The notes under the pieces: generated by a model
The model's input: only the letters and a program-made list of their open reading frames with translations
The model's database searches: none
Told to the model about the DNA's origin: nothing
Program-made: the position numbers and the translations under genes
Assembly: GCA_942493375.1 (NCBI GenBank)
Contig: OW818698.1
Span: forward strand, 6,758,001-6,822,000
Direction of reading: 5' to 3'
DNA from: G942493375 sp942493375
GTDB lineage: Bacteria > Armatimonadota > UBA5829
Length of the DNA stretch: 64,000 bases
In this document: one piece after another, positions 52,891-61,664 of the stretch
How the letters are laid out: the number at the start of each line of letters is the position of its first letter
Position numbering within the stretch: position 1 is the stretch's first letter

Positions 52891-52960
52891 TAGGACATAT
52901 ATGACTTATAGGACCAATAGGACTTAACCCATTCTGTCCTATAAGTCTTATTAGTCATAT
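52891..52960. repeat. Nonamer repeat arranged as an inverted pair
   Basis: Units of 9 nt (TAGGACATA, TATGACTTA, TAGGACCAA, TAGGACTTA) run into their complement on the other side; GACTTATAGGAC (52903-52914) pairs exactly with GTCCTATAAGTC (52936-52947). It lies between the ppdK terminator and the convergent DUF3795 gene. Confidence 0.65.
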
Positions 52961-52976
52961 CTAAGTTCTGCACAAA

Positions 52977-53327
52977 TTAGCTTGCTGCTTGTTCCTTCAC
53001 CACATCCAACCGTCCTTTGCAGCAAGGCACATTCTCAAAGAACCTGCTGATTTTGTCACATGCATAATCTGCACATTCACCGCAGTTAGCTAATCCTTTG
53101 CCTGAAACACAGGCCCGAATATCGCATTCTGCGCAGTGGCCACACTTTCTGTCACTTTCAGCCATACACCCGTCACACCAAACACTTGCCGGCTGGAACT
53201 CTCCACCGTATTCTTTGCCCCACTGCTTTGCTATTTCTGCAATCTTTTCAGGATTATTCTCCTGTGTTGCCAGAAATGCATCACATTCATTACAAGCTAA
53301 TCCACAAGCACCTAAGATCAATTCCAT
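52977..53327 (-). CDS. DUF3795 cysteine-rich protein
   Basis: A 116-residue cytoplasmic protein of the DUF3795 type. It has 14 cysteines in paired patterns: GACGLACNECDAFLATQ at the N-terminus, WCDGC, KCGHCAECDIRAC, NCGECADYAC. The family is expected to bind zinc or an Fe-S cluster and is common in anaerobes, but its function is unknown. AGGAG is 8 nt before the ATG. It stands alone on the minus strand. Confidence 0.85.
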   Translation of the reverse strand: MELILGACGLACNECDAFLATQENNPEKIAEIAKQWGKEYGGEFQPASVWCDGCMAESDRKCGHCAECDIRACVSGKGLANCGECADYACDKISRFFENVPCCKGRLDVVKEQAAS

Positions 53328-53544
53328 GTTAATTTCTCCTCTGCCGTTCCAAATATGCGATTATTATATCGAACATACGCACGAGTGTCAACCCGTAAAT
53401 AAGCATGAACTCGAAAAATATCAAATGTATAACAATAGTATCGCAATGGTTGAGTATGATCTTGATGAGAAGGAAAGGCTCCGTATAGTGTTGAATGAAT
53501 AATGGCGGTTGGATGTTATATTGCCGCATACAGGAGCAATATAA

Positions 53545-53937
53545 GTGGCAAGAGTAGTCGATTATATACCACAAGCAGAGGGTAACGAGCGAAGCTATTT
53601 AGAATTAGTAGCCAAACATACCACCGATGAGCAATTTGTACGTTTTATACAAGCATATGCTCCAGAACGTAAGGAAGCAAATACAACACTAATATTATGT
53701 ATTCTTGGATTCTGTGGTGTTTCCGGTATCCACCGGTTCTATCTTCGAAAGATCGGTACGGGTATCATATATTTCTTAACAGGTGGACTCTTTTACATTG
53801 GCACCATACTGGACATATTGAATTATCGTGACATGAATAGTAGTGAGAACGTAATTATTGCCAGTCACATAGTCGATGTTCTTGGTCTTCATTGGAAAAT
53901 CCTTGATGATAATAGCAGTTCCAACTGGGGAGATTGA
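53545..53937 (+). CDS. TM2-domain membrane protein, copy A
   Basis: A 130-residue protein with a soluble N-terminal part (YIPQAEGNERSYLELVAKHT) and a TM2 domain: helix LILCILGFCGVSGIHRFYLR, the conserved G-x-HRFYLR turn, and helix GIIYFLTGGLFYIGTILDIL. TM2 proteins lie in membranes with a short hairpin; bacterial functions are unknown. GTG start with AGGAG 8 nt upstream. It is followed 43 nt later by a homologous gene, so the pair arose by tandem duplication. Confidence 0.85.
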   Translation: MARVVDYIPQAEGNERSYLELVAKHTTDEQFVRFIQAYAPERKEANTTLILCILGFCGVSGIHRFYLRKIGTGIIYFLTGGLFYIGTILDILNYRDMNSSENVIIASHIVDVLGLHWKILDDNSSSNWGD

Positions 53938-53980
53938 GAATAACTCGATTTATATTTCCAGCAGAAACAGGTGTATAAAA

Positions 53981-54394
53981 TTGGATAAAGTAATGAGATA
54001 TATACCCCAGGCACAAGGTCCGGAGCGGACATATTTATATAGACTTGCTAAATATTCTACAGATGATGAGTTTGCTCATTTTGCCCAGTTATACTTGATA
54101 CAACGCAAAGATGCTGGTATTACTTTAATACTATGTGTGTTAGGTTTTTTAGGGTTACCTGGTATACATCGCTTCTATCTCAGAAAGTATGCCACAGGAG
54201 TCATGTACTTATTGTCCGGTGGTCTGATCTGGTTTTGCACTATTATCGACCTTTTTCTGTATCGTGATTTAGTAAATTACACCAACATGATGATTGCACG
54301 TAAATACGCAGAATACCTACATATTCGAATCAGTCTAGAGGTAGATCCCATTCCACAGGAACAAACAGAAGATCAGGAACCGAAGATAGATTGA
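53981..54394 (+). CDS. TM2-domain membrane protein, copy B
   Basis: A 137-residue paralog of copy A. The two align from the first residue: the N-terminal YIPQAQGPERTYLYRLAKYS matches copy A, then LILCVLGFLGLPGIHRFYLR and GVMYLLSGGLIWFCTIIDLF. It has an acidic C-terminal tail (PIPQEQTEDQEPK) absent from A. The TTG at 53981 is chosen because AGGTG lies upstream at good spacing and because it lines up with the GTG start of copy A. The shared N-terminal module outside the membrane hairpin suggests that both recognise the same partner. Confidence 0.82.
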   Translation: MDKVMRYIPQAQGPERTYLYRLAKYSTDDEFAHFAQLYLIQRKDAGITLILCVLGFLGLPGIHRFYLRKYATGVMYLLSGGLIWFCTIIDLFLYRDLVNYTNMMIARKYAEYLHIRISLEVDPIPQEQTEDQEPKID

Positions 54395-54440
54395 TTTCAT
54401 TATGCTATCATAAAGCATAATTTGTTATTTGGAGTGATGA

Positions 54441-55793
54441 ATGATACCCATTTTTGATGTCCGGGAATATGGTGCAGTTGGAGATGGTGTAAATCTCGAT
54501 ACTGTGGCGATACAAAAGGCTATGAACGAGTGTTCAGAAGCAGGTGGAGGGACGGTTTTCTTCCCCAAAGGCGTATACCTGTCAGGAACACTTGAACTCA
54601 GAAGCAATGTAACTCTCGAAATATCTGCAACAGCAGTTCTCCAGGCAAGTTCCAAAAAGAAAGACTACCCGGGTGCTGGAGAAGCTGAAAGCTTTATAGG
54701 AAGCAGCTATTTTCTGGTTGCTGACGGAATTGAAAAGTTTAGAATAATAGGGCAGGGGACTGTGGACGGAAGCGGACCGGACTTCTGGACTGATGAAGTT
54801 ATTAACAACGTCCCGAATCTGGGTCCCATAATGAAGCCAAAGAGTTTCAGGCCTCGTGCATTGCTATATATGGTAGACTGCACTGATATATCTTTCAATG
54901 ATGTCACCTTCCGCAATTCGCCATGCTTTACGCTGTGGTTGCTGGGATGTGACCGTGTAAATATCGACCGTGTTACTATTGATAACCCGCAACACGGGCC
55001 AAACACAGATGCCATCGATGTTGACTGCTCCAGCAATGTGCATATTTCCAATTGTCACATCAGTGCAGGTGATGATGCTATAGCTTTAAAAAGTGACGCC
55101 AAACGTCTCGGTAGAAAGAAAGCCTGTGAGAACATCACTGTCACCAACTGCACGTTTATATCCAGAGCCTGTGGTGTGAGGATTGGTTATGAAGGCGACG
55201 CTCCCATCAGAGATTGTTGCTTTAGCAATATAGTGATGAGAGACACTGATATCGGGTTTTCGTTGGTCTCTATTCTCCCAAATATCCCTCCTCGACCCGA
55301 AAGCGCCAAACAATCTGAGTATCTGGAAATCTCAGAGGGCTGCCAGATAGAACGCATCTGCATAAGTAACATAGTGATGGACAATGTTAACAGCCCATTC
55401 TACATGTGGCTGGGAGCTGAAGTAGATGGAGTGCATCAGGGATGCATCAGAGACATAAGTATTTCCAATGTCATTGCTAACGCCAATAATTCCTGCTGTA
55501 TATCCGGTATGCAAGAGAACGAAGTCCAGAATGTGGTGTTCAGTGATTTTACACTCAAGTTTAAAACCTGCATCGATCCAAGGACTGATAATCCGCCGTA
55601 TCAGACAGGTGTTTGGGGTGCTTGGGGAATACCATATGCATTTTACCTCAGGAATGCCAGCGACATTCAGTTCAGGGGTGTAGACGTTTCATGGCGTAAA
55701 GACGCGTGTGAGGGCTGGCAGGGGGCAATAAGAGCCGATGAGTGCACCGGCATAGACAGCAACGGACTCACTGTGCGCGGACAACTACTTTAA
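54441..55793 (+). CDS. GH28 family glycoside hydrolase (polygalacturonase-like)
   Basis: A 450-residue right-handed beta-helix enzyme, no signal peptide, so probably cytoplasmic and active on imported oligosaccharides. The start FDVREYGAVGDGVNLDTVAI is the pectate-lyase-like entry. Catalytic acids: D190 in GPNTDAID and D211/D212 in SAGDDAIALKSD. The third GH28 motif, usually (G/S)HG, reads ACGVRIG (~243-249), so the His is replaced by Cys; exo-acting or rhamnogalacturonan-type members also vary here. GGAG is 6 nt before the ATG. It is convergent with the SGNH esterase gene, perhaps a pectin-related pair. Confidence 0.85.
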   Translation: MIPIFDVREYGAVGDGVNLDTVAIQKAMNECSEAGGGTVFFPKGVYLSGTLELRSNVTLEISATAVLQASSKKKDYPGAGEAESFIGSSYFLVADGIEKFRIIGQGTVDGSGPDFWTDEVINNVPNLGPIMKPKSFRPRALLYMVDCTDISFNDVTFRNSPCFTLWLLGCDRVNIDRVTIDNPQHGPNTDAIDVDCSSNVHISNCHISAGDDAIALKSDAKRLGRKKACENITVTNCTFISRACGVRIGYEGDAPIRDCCFSNIVMRDTDIGFSLVSILPNIPPRPESAKQSEYLEISEGCQIERICISNIVMDNVNSPFYMWLGAEVDGVHQGCIRDISISNVIANANNSCCISGMQENEVQNVVFSDFTLKFKTCIDPRTDNPPYQTGVWGAWGIPYAFYLRNASDIQFRGVDVSWRKDACEGWQGAIRADECTGIDSNGLTVRGQLL

Positions 55794-55802
55794 GTTATGA
55801 TG

Positions 55803-55835
55803 AATGCTTCGGGGTAAGTGTCACCCCGAAGCATT
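55803..55835. terminator. Bidirectional hairpin terminator
   Basis: AATGCTTCGGGGT (55803-55815) and ACCCCGAAGCATT (55823-55835) form a perfect 13-bp stem with a 7-nt loop between the convergent GH28 and SGNH genes. Confidence 0.75.
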
Positions 55836-55855
55836 ATCAATTCCTATCCAATGCT

Positions 55856-56851
55856 CTACAAACTGAGCACTTTCTTGAGGATTGGCATAAATCCTTTGGC
55901 TATCAGATAGAACCCCAGAGATATAGGGTGCACTCCATCTACCAACCCGAATGTCTCATCCGGGCCAAGAAGATTCAGACCATCAAGGAAATGTATGTTT
56001 CTGTCCCCTTTGCGTCTGCTGTTGCGGACGAATTTACGGGCATCCTCACGTATTTTGTTATGCAAAGTGGGATCAATGTGATCAGTGCAATAGAAGAATG
56101 GTGTAGCAACCACAATTGGTGTTGTTGGTTGTTTCTCTCTTATAGTTGCACAGAATCCAGGGAGGTTGGGACCATAACCGTCCTGGATATTTCCCCAATG
56201 GTCCAGGACTATACAAGATGCCGGGATCTCAGATACTGCCTGTGCCAGTTCCGGTTCTCCCATACCATTTCCGGAGAATCCCAGATTTACAAAGTCTACG
56301 TTCAACCAGCGTGATATAAATGACTGGTAGGCTGTTCCAGGAGTCGCTGCGCAGCCGCCTTGGGTTATACTTGAACCATAGAAAACCACTGGTTTATCCA
56401 GTGCAAACGGTTTCGCTGGCGTAATACACCCATCATTATCGATACCGATAGCCTTTATATCAACATCCTTGTATAGAGGCATATTGATCTCAATATTACG
56501 GACTGCTTTGGATGAGCCAACTTGCCATTCAATGTAAACTTTTGTGGATGCATCAGGAGATACACTCCCCATGAACAGGCCATCCACATATATATCGAAC
56601 CCGCTCTGTCCGATTCTGGTGATGTGGTCCATTACGTCATAATCCACAGACTTAGCTTCAATACCAACTACTGTAGAATCGGTTGAAAACCTGAGTCGTC
56701 CACCCGCAGGATTTTGTGATAAATCCCAGACAGGTTCCCTGTAGGTATCTTTGCGTTCAATTGGTAGTCTGCTCAGTGATGGCCTATTCTGATCAAACCA
56801 GGGCAAGCCATGGACAGCAATACTGTCATCGGGGAATGAGATCCATTTCAT
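55856..56851 (-). CDS. Two-domain SGNH esterase with N-terminal beta-sandwich
   Basis: A 331-residue protein. The N-terminal ~165 residues form a beta-sandwich typical of carbohydrate SGNH esterases (GxDLY-type; GQSGFDIYVDGLFMGSV). The catalytic domain follows: block I VVFYGSSITQGG with the nucleophile Ser, block II NLGFSGNGMGE, a block III region VLDHWGNIQDG (normally D-x-x-x-N of the GxND type; here His-Trp-Gly-Asn) and block V VDGVHPISLGF with Asp and His. No signal peptide is seen, so it is probably cytoplasmic. It may deacylate sugars released by the neighbouring GH28 enzyme. Confidence 0.82.
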   Translation of the reverse strand: MKWISFPDDSIAVHGLPWFDQNRPSLSRLPIERKDTYREPVWDLSQNPAGGRLRFSTDSTVVGIEAKSVDYDVMDHITRIGQSGFDIYVDGLFMGSVSPDASTKVYIEWQVGSSKAVRNIEINMPLYKDVDIKAIGIDNDGCITPAKPFALDKPVVFYGSSITQGGCAATPGTAYQSFISRWLNVDFVNLGFSGNGMGEPELAQAVSEIPASCIVLDHWGNIQDGYGPNLPGFCATIREKQPTTPIVVATPFFYCTDHIDPTLHNKIREDARKFVRNSRRKGDRNIHFLDGLNLLGPDETFGLVDGVHPISLGFYLIAKGFMPILKKVLSL

Positions 56852-56932
56852 ATAATACCCTCTACGTCATTATATAGATTGGGAATGGTGATCTTTGTAG
56901 TGGAAAGAACGGGATTTGCAAGCAAAACGAGA

Positions 56933-58300
56933 CTAATTCTTGGTCTTTCCATCGCTCTTGGGGAGCTCTGATTCTTCATATATATCAGCGTCAGATTTAC
57001 GCACCCGGATTTTTTGGATGCGTCCGGAGTCCATTTCGGCGACTTCTAATTCCAGATTCTTGAATTTGATTACATCACCCGGTGAAGGCTGATGCCCAAA
57101 CAGGTCAAAAACGAATCCACCGATAGTTTCGTAGTCTTCATCCTCGGGAAAACTCGATCCCATCTGTTCATTGAGTTCATCTACCCGCATTCTCGCATTG
57201 ACCAGGTATTGATCGTCCGGCAGAGTCTGTACCATTGGTTCTTCACTTATATCGTATTCATCCCGGATTTCTCCGACAATCTCCTCTAACAAATCCTCGA
57301 CAGTGACTAACCCTGCAGTTCCGCCGTATTCATCTCGGACAATTGCCAGTTGGATATTATCTCTCTGGAATTCTGCCAGTAATTCGTCTACATCCTTTGA
57401 ACCTGGTATGAAATATGCCTCACGCATAACTTTTCGTGCGTCGAAATCGTCCACTCTGCCTTTTACCAGGAAAGTCAGAAGATCTTTAGCATGCACAACA
57501 CCTAGTACATTATCTACATTGTCTTCGTAAATAGGGATTCGTGAGTGCCCTGATCGAGTGATGACTTCCAGTAGCTCGTGTAATGAGCTGCTGACCGGAG
57601 CACAGTCCATATCTGTTCGCGGAACCATTACCTGTTTGGTTACAGTGTCGGTAAAGTCGAAAATGGAGTGAATCATTTCTTTTTCCTCGACTTCGATTAC
57701 ACCTTCCTCTTCACCTGCTTCAACCAACAGTTTCAGTTCTTCTTCAGTGAGTATCGGAGTAGAGAACTTTACGTGTGCACCGAAAGGCCGTGCCAGCAAG
57801 TCGCTGAGGAAAGTGACCATTTTGACGATTGGCAGGGCAACAATAGAGAGTCCGTATACAACGCCAGCAGTTCTAAGGGATATGTTTTCAGCATCGTGTA
57901 TTCCCAGACTCTTTGGAAATATTACCCCTACAACAATGGTAAGAATACCGACACATATTGTGATGAGAAAAACGGCGGTCGTGTGAGCCAAACCGGGAGA
58001 TAAACCTGCGTCAATCAACCATTGGGTGGGGTAGTATGCAAGCCCGATCGCTGCAAATGCTGAGGCCATCAGCCCAACCATTGTAACACCTATTTGGACG
58101 GTAGCCATGAAGCTGGACGGTTTGTCCAACAACTTCTGGACCAGCAATGCCCTTTTATTGCCTTCATCAATGAGCTGTTTGATCCTTGTACGACGAATAC
58201 TCACTAGCGCCATTTCAGCTGCAGAAAAATAGCCATTCAGCAATACAAGACCCACTATAAGCGCTATTCTAAGTAAGATATTTCCTAAATCAGTTTCCAC
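56933..58300 (-). CDS. CNNM/HlyC-CorC family membrane protein with CBS domains
   Basis: A 455-residue membrane protein: DUF21/CNNM domain with about four helices (IVGLVLLNGYFSAAEMALVS, VQIGVTMVGLMASAFAAI), two CBS domains (~205-325; VMVPRTDMDCAPVSSSLHEL, VLGVVHAKDLLTFLVKG, AIVRDEYGGTAGLVTVEDLL) and a C-terminal CorC/HlyC domain. Relatives transport Mg2+ or are needed for Mg2+/Co2+ resistance; the haemolysin label is historical. It ends the rpsU-yqeY-pgpH-ybeY-dgkA block and probably belongs to its transcript (36 nt gap). Confidence 0.9.
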   Translation of the reverse strand: METDLGNILLRIALIVGLVLLNGYFSAAEMALVSIRRTRIKQLIDEGNKRALLVQKLLDKPSSFMATVQIGVTMVGLMASAFAAIGLAYYPTQWLIDAGLSPGLAHTTAVFLITICVGILTIVVGVIFPKSLGIHDAENISLRTAGVVYGLSIVALPIVKMVTFLSDLLARPFGAHVKFSTPILTEEELKLLVEAGEEEGVIEVEEKEMIHSIFDFTDTVTKQVMVPRTDMDCAPVSSSLHELLEVITRSGHSRIPIYEDNVDNVLGVVHAKDLLTFLVKGRVDDFDARKVMREAYFIPGSKDVDELLAEFQRDNIQLAIVRDEYGGTAGLVTVEDLLEEIVGEIRDEYDISEEPMVQTLPDDQYLVNARMRVDELNEQMGSSFPEDEDYETIGGFVFDLFGHQPSPGDVIKFKNLELEVAEMDSGRIQKIRVRKSDADIYEESELPKSDGKTKN

Positions 58301-58336
58301 GTTCTCATCATCCTAAATTACACACAAGCATCCATA

Positions 58337-59065
58337 CTATCTGGGGAATGGACCTAGAATTGGAGATAATACCAAAAACACAAACCCGGCTACTGCAGTT
58401 GCCAGAACTGCTCCCCAGACTACTTCACTAAGTGTATGTATACCACCTTCTACACGCGATTGTGCAACAAGGGCAGCTAATAAAAATCCTATAATTCCAA
58501 CTGAAACCTTATTTGAAAGGAATAAAATCGTTGTAGCCAGGAAGAAGCCTAATGCGGAATGCCCGCTAACAACTCCTCCCTTCAGCAGTTTACCCTTACC
58601 CCCAGCAACTTTCCACATAATTGTCATCGAAACCATTAATACAAAGGCAACAACTCCAATAGTAGCTATATCAGGAGGTCGGAGGTCGAGTTGAATATGT
58701 GCCTGTTTAAACCGTCCGCCGGCAAAAAACAACAGAAAGCCTACTGCCAGTGCGTTGATAGTTGTTATCAAGACGGCTCCAGCTGCAATATCTTTGGCGA
58801 ATTTGGCAAGTGGATGGTATTGCTGGGTAACTAAATCTACCACGGCTTCAACTGCGGTATTAAACATTTCGGCAGTTAGAACCAGGGTTATGGTGAATAG
58901 AAGTATCATAACTTCTACACGGCCCATATCAAGCAACAAACTGAACAACATAACAAGGACAAGGGTCAGGAAGTGGAAGCGCATGTGGCTCTGGGTCCTG
59001 AATACATGGACAACACCCTCCACAGCATATTTAAACCCATTAAATGGACGCTTTAAAAACCTCAT
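58337..59065 (-). CDS. Diacylglycerol/undecaprenol kinase fused to PAP2-type phosphatase domain
   Basis: A 242-residue membrane protein. Residues 1-~115 are a DgkA/UdpK-type kinase with AEMFNTAVEAVVDLV and the HPLAKFAKDIAAGAVLI helix. Residues ~135-240 are a PAP2-like phosphatase: KGGVVSGHSALGF (SGH motif) and SRVEGGIHTLSEVVWG (SR and H of the third motif). Kinase and phosphatase of polyprenyl or diacylglycerol lipids are thus joined in one chain. Opposite activities on the undecaprenyl carrier are plausible. It overlaps ybeY by 4 nt, matching the conserved ybeY-dgkA gene order. Confidence 0.88.
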   Translation of the reverse strand: MRFLKRPFNGFKYAVEGVVHVFRTQSHMRFHFLTLVLVMLFSLLLDMGRVEVMILLFTITLVLTAEMFNTAVEAVVDLVTQQYHPLAKFAKDIAAGAVLITTINALAVGFLLFFAGGRFKQAHIQLDLRPPDIATIGVVAFVLMVSMTIMWKVAGGKGKLLKGGVVSGHSALGFFLATTILFLSNKVSVGIIGFLLAALVAQSRVEGGIHTLSEVVWGAVLATAVAGFVFLVLSPILGPFPR

Positions 59066-59502
59066 CCTGAAAATTCCCCAATTATTTCTGCTTGACGCGC
59101 GAACATGATTTCAGCTTCATCCGTTTCAATATGATCATACCCAAGCAAGTGCAGCAGTCCATGAGCCAGAAGGACATCCAACTCGTGTTCTAGACTATGA
59201 CCCTGTTCAACGGCCTGCCTTTCAGCATAGTCTATTGAGATGACAACATCTCCCAGGGCCTTTATACTGCTCGGATCTATAAACTCTTCACCTTCAATTA
59301 ATGAGAATGATAGTACATCTGTCGGACCTTCGATAGACCGGTAACGCTTGTTTAATGCAGCGATCTGTTCGTCATCGGTAAGCAATATGCTGACCTCGAC
59401 CATATCGCTGCAGTCTTCAGCTTGCAACAATCGTATCGTCAGATTCTTCAATTGATCCTGATTGATCTGCTTCGAGTGATGGTTCGTCAGCTGAACTTGC
59501 AT
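59062..59502 (-). CDS. ybeY: Endoribonuclease YbeY (16S rRNA maturation)
   Basis: A 146-residue zinc-dependent RNase of 16S rRNA processing and ribosome quality control. The zinc motif HGLLHLLGYDH is complete (H-x3-H-x5-H), preceded by NKRYRSIEGPTDVLSFSL and LGDVVISIDYA. The natural start MQVQLTNHH is the ATG at 59502. This makes the gene overlap the 3' end of the pgpH-like gene by 86 nt in another frame, an unusually long overlap. A start further downstream would remove conserved N-terminal sequence. Confidence 0.93.
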   Translation of the reverse strand: MQVQLTNHHSKQINQDQLKNLTIRLLQAEDCSDMVEVSILLTDDEQIAALNKRYRSIEGPTDVLSFSLIEGEEFIDPSSIKALGDVVISIDYAERQAVEQGHSLEHELDVLLAHGLLHLLGYDHIETDEAEIMFARQAEIIGEFSG

Positions 59503-61651
59503 TAGTTTCCGCCTTCCTGGCATATGGATCCGAAAGATCAGGATATTCGATTCTGGCATGCATTGTACTCAGCAGTGCTTTGGAGAAACAGGCGCATATG
59601 ATGCCAACTTCTCTAAATGTGAGGTCGGATTCATCCATTTGTCCATCTCTTAATTTGTCGGCAACTACCCTGTTTACCATTAATTCAATAGTAACCGGAG
59701 TTGGTTTATCCAGACTCCTTCTTGCAGCTTCAACTGAGTCCGCCAGCATTACTATTGCAGCTTCTTTTGTCTGAGGTTTTGGACCTGCATACCTGAACTG
59801 CTGTTCAAGGGCCAATGATGCATCTTGCTGCACAGTTGCTTGATGATAGAAGTATTGAACAAGAGAGTTGCCATGGTGTTGTCCGACAATATCGAGCACA
59901 ACCTGAGGCAGACCAAACTCACGTCCAAACTCAATACCGTCCTTTACATGGCTGGTTATAACTAAGGCCGAAAGGGTGGGGTTAAGCTTATCGTGGGCGT
60001 TTTCAATGTTCTGGTTCTCAATAAAAAAATGCGGCCTGCGCATCTTGCCGATATCGTGATAGAAAGATCCTACTCTGGCAACCAGCGAATCAGCTCCAAC
60101 AGCATCTGCGGCAGTCTCTGCCAGGTGGGCAACAGCAGCTGAGTGCGTATAAGTTCCAGGAGCTTCCATCAGCAGACGCTTCAGTAATGGACGGTTAGTA
60201 TCAGCAAGTTCAAGCAGAGATATATGGGTCGTTTTACCAAGAGGGCGTTCCAGTAGGAATGTACCTATCCAGAATAGCATGCCGGAAGAAGCTGACACAC
60301 CGATCGCCCAAAAACTGTTGACCAAAATCAGGCTCAGAGAGTCCCCGGCTATACCACCTAGAATCCAGTCCAGCAGCACTCCTACAATCGCTATGGATGC
60401 AACTGAGTGCAGAAAATCGCCTCTACCTCGAATGTTCTGGACACTATATATTGCAACTAATGCCATGACTAGAGAGTTCGATGCATAACGCAATTCATTG
60501 TTAAGTGTCATTGCCAGAATCATCGATAGCAATGCAGACGTGACTACTGCAACCTGGGTGTTGATTAGCACTGAAATCAGCATTGCTGTGGTCACAATCC
60601 ACAACATACCAAGATGTCCGACCTGTGCTGGGACTAATGGTATACCCATCAACCCTCCACTGATCCGTAATGCCAGTGTGCTGATAATGACCGAAGTAGC
60701 CAGCAGAATGAGAAATTTGAAATTATTGTAGATATCTTCATGATATCTGCTCAGATATGCACCGAATAGGAATACAACAAGCATTACAAATGCGGTGAGG
60801 CATACCACCATCTTAAAGTCTATTTCGGGTCTCAGGAGTCCAAGCGCTTCGAATTTCTCAATATGCTCCTGAAGAACTGTTTCGCCTTTAGCAATAACAG
60901 TCTCACCCGGCATAACCTGTCTGTACATCGGCTGAACGGCATCCCGGGCTTTTTGTCGGAGTTCCTCGGTTTTATCGGGAGAATATAGACGATTGGGTCT
61001 CAGGCAGTCCTGTGCAATCTCAACTACAGCTGTTGTTTGACGGGGTTGCATTTTTAGGAAATTAGCATTCTTAGTCAGAGTTGCACGGGCAACATTCATT
61101 TCGTCGTCTCTAACATCACCACTCATACTGAGTGTCAACAGACGCAAAGCGCTGTCTTCGATTTCCCTAAGATAAACAGGAGTAGTTGTTAATAGCACAT
61201 GAAATGATTGGTTTGAGATACGTGTTCCCAGTCCAAGTCCTAACTGCATGCGGATCTTGCGAACGCTTACATCAATATTCGCAATATCTTTGGTGGAGCG
61301 CAGTTCTTCAATGTTGTGAAATATGGTCTTGAGCGCTCCAATAGCCTGATCTGTGGCGTTAGGGACCGGATCATACGCCTTACCGACACTTATCATAGCT
61401 TGCGTGCGACGGAGTTCGGTGTCCGTGGAATCTTTGTAGCGGACTGATCTGCGTGCTGTTATTGTGTCTTCTGCAGTGTCTCCCAGGCTGAGTGACACCT
61501 TGCTGGGGATTAGCTGGACGCAAAGTAGTGAGGACAGTAGTATGATGGTGACGACAGCTAATACGGCACGGGAGTAATCGAGCCTGATGCTGGGTACTCG
61601 ACTTGGTTGCTGTCTTTTGTTGGTAGATACATGAGTCAGTTTGAGGCTCAT
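59417..61651 (-). CDS. pgpH: 7TM-HD domain protein, PgpH-type c-di-AMP phosphodiesterase
   Basis: A 744-residue membrane protein: N-terminal helix (AVLAVVTIILLSSLLCVQLI), a ~230-residue extracytoplasmic region, seven clustered helices (~275-465) and a cytoplasmic HD domain with HSAAVAHLAETAADAVGAD and SFYHDIGKMRRPHFFIENQ. In Listeria, PgpH degrades the second messenger c-di-AMP; gene order rpsU-yqeY-pgpH-ybeY-dgkA is the same as in Firmicutes, though phoH is missing. The C-terminal ~30 residues (SSADEPSLEADQSGSIEESD) are acidic, low complexity and encoded within the ybeY overlap. The ATG at 61651 is chosen over an upstream start that would overlap yqeY; no good ribosome site is seen. Confidence 0.88.
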   Translation of the reverse strand: MSLKLTHVSTNKRQQPSRVPSIRLDYSRAVLAVVTIILLSSLLCVQLIPSKVSLSLGDTAEDTITARRSVRYKDSTDTELRRTQAMISVGKAYDPVPNATDQAIGALKTIFHNIEELRSTKDIANIDVSVRKIRMQLGLGLGTRISNQSFHVLLTTTPVYLREIEDSALRLLTLSMSGDVRDDEMNVARATLTKNANFLKMQPRQTTAVVEIAQDCLRPNRLYSPDKTEELRQKARDAVQPMYRQVMPGETVIAKGETVLQEHIEKFEALGLLRPEIDFKMVVCLTAFVMLVVFLFGAYLSRYHEDIYNNFKFLILLATSVIISTLALRISGGLMGIPLVPAQVGHLGMLWIVTTAMLISVLINTQVAVVTSALLSMILAMTLNNELRYASNSLVMALVAIYSVQNIRGRGDFLHSVASIAIVGVLLDWILGGIAGDSLSLILVNSFWAIGVSASSGMLFWIGTFLLERPLGKTTHISLLELADTNRPLLKRLLMEAPGTYTHSAAVAHLAETAADAVGADSLVARVGSFYHDIGKMRRPHFFIENQNIENAHDKLNPTLSALVITSHVKDGIEFGREFGLPQVVLDIVGQHHGNSLVQYFYHQATVQQDASLALEQQFRYAGPKPQTKEAAIVMLADSVEAARRSLDKPTPVTIELMVNRVVADKLRDGQMDESDLTFREVGIICACFSKALLSTMHARIEYPDLSDPYARKAETNASSADEPSLEADQSGSIEESDDTIVAS

Positions 61652-61664
61652 AAGCAGGGTACGC

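Noticed and set aside
52891..53000. CRISPR array from the 9-nt repeats
   Set aside because: The units are 9 nt without unique spacers and form an inverted pair; no cas genes are in the window.
55742..56314. Plus-strand open frame (190 codons) across the GH28 end and the SGNH gene
   Set aside because: It crosses a strong hairpin and lies opposite the conserved SGNH catalytic blocks. No family resemblance.
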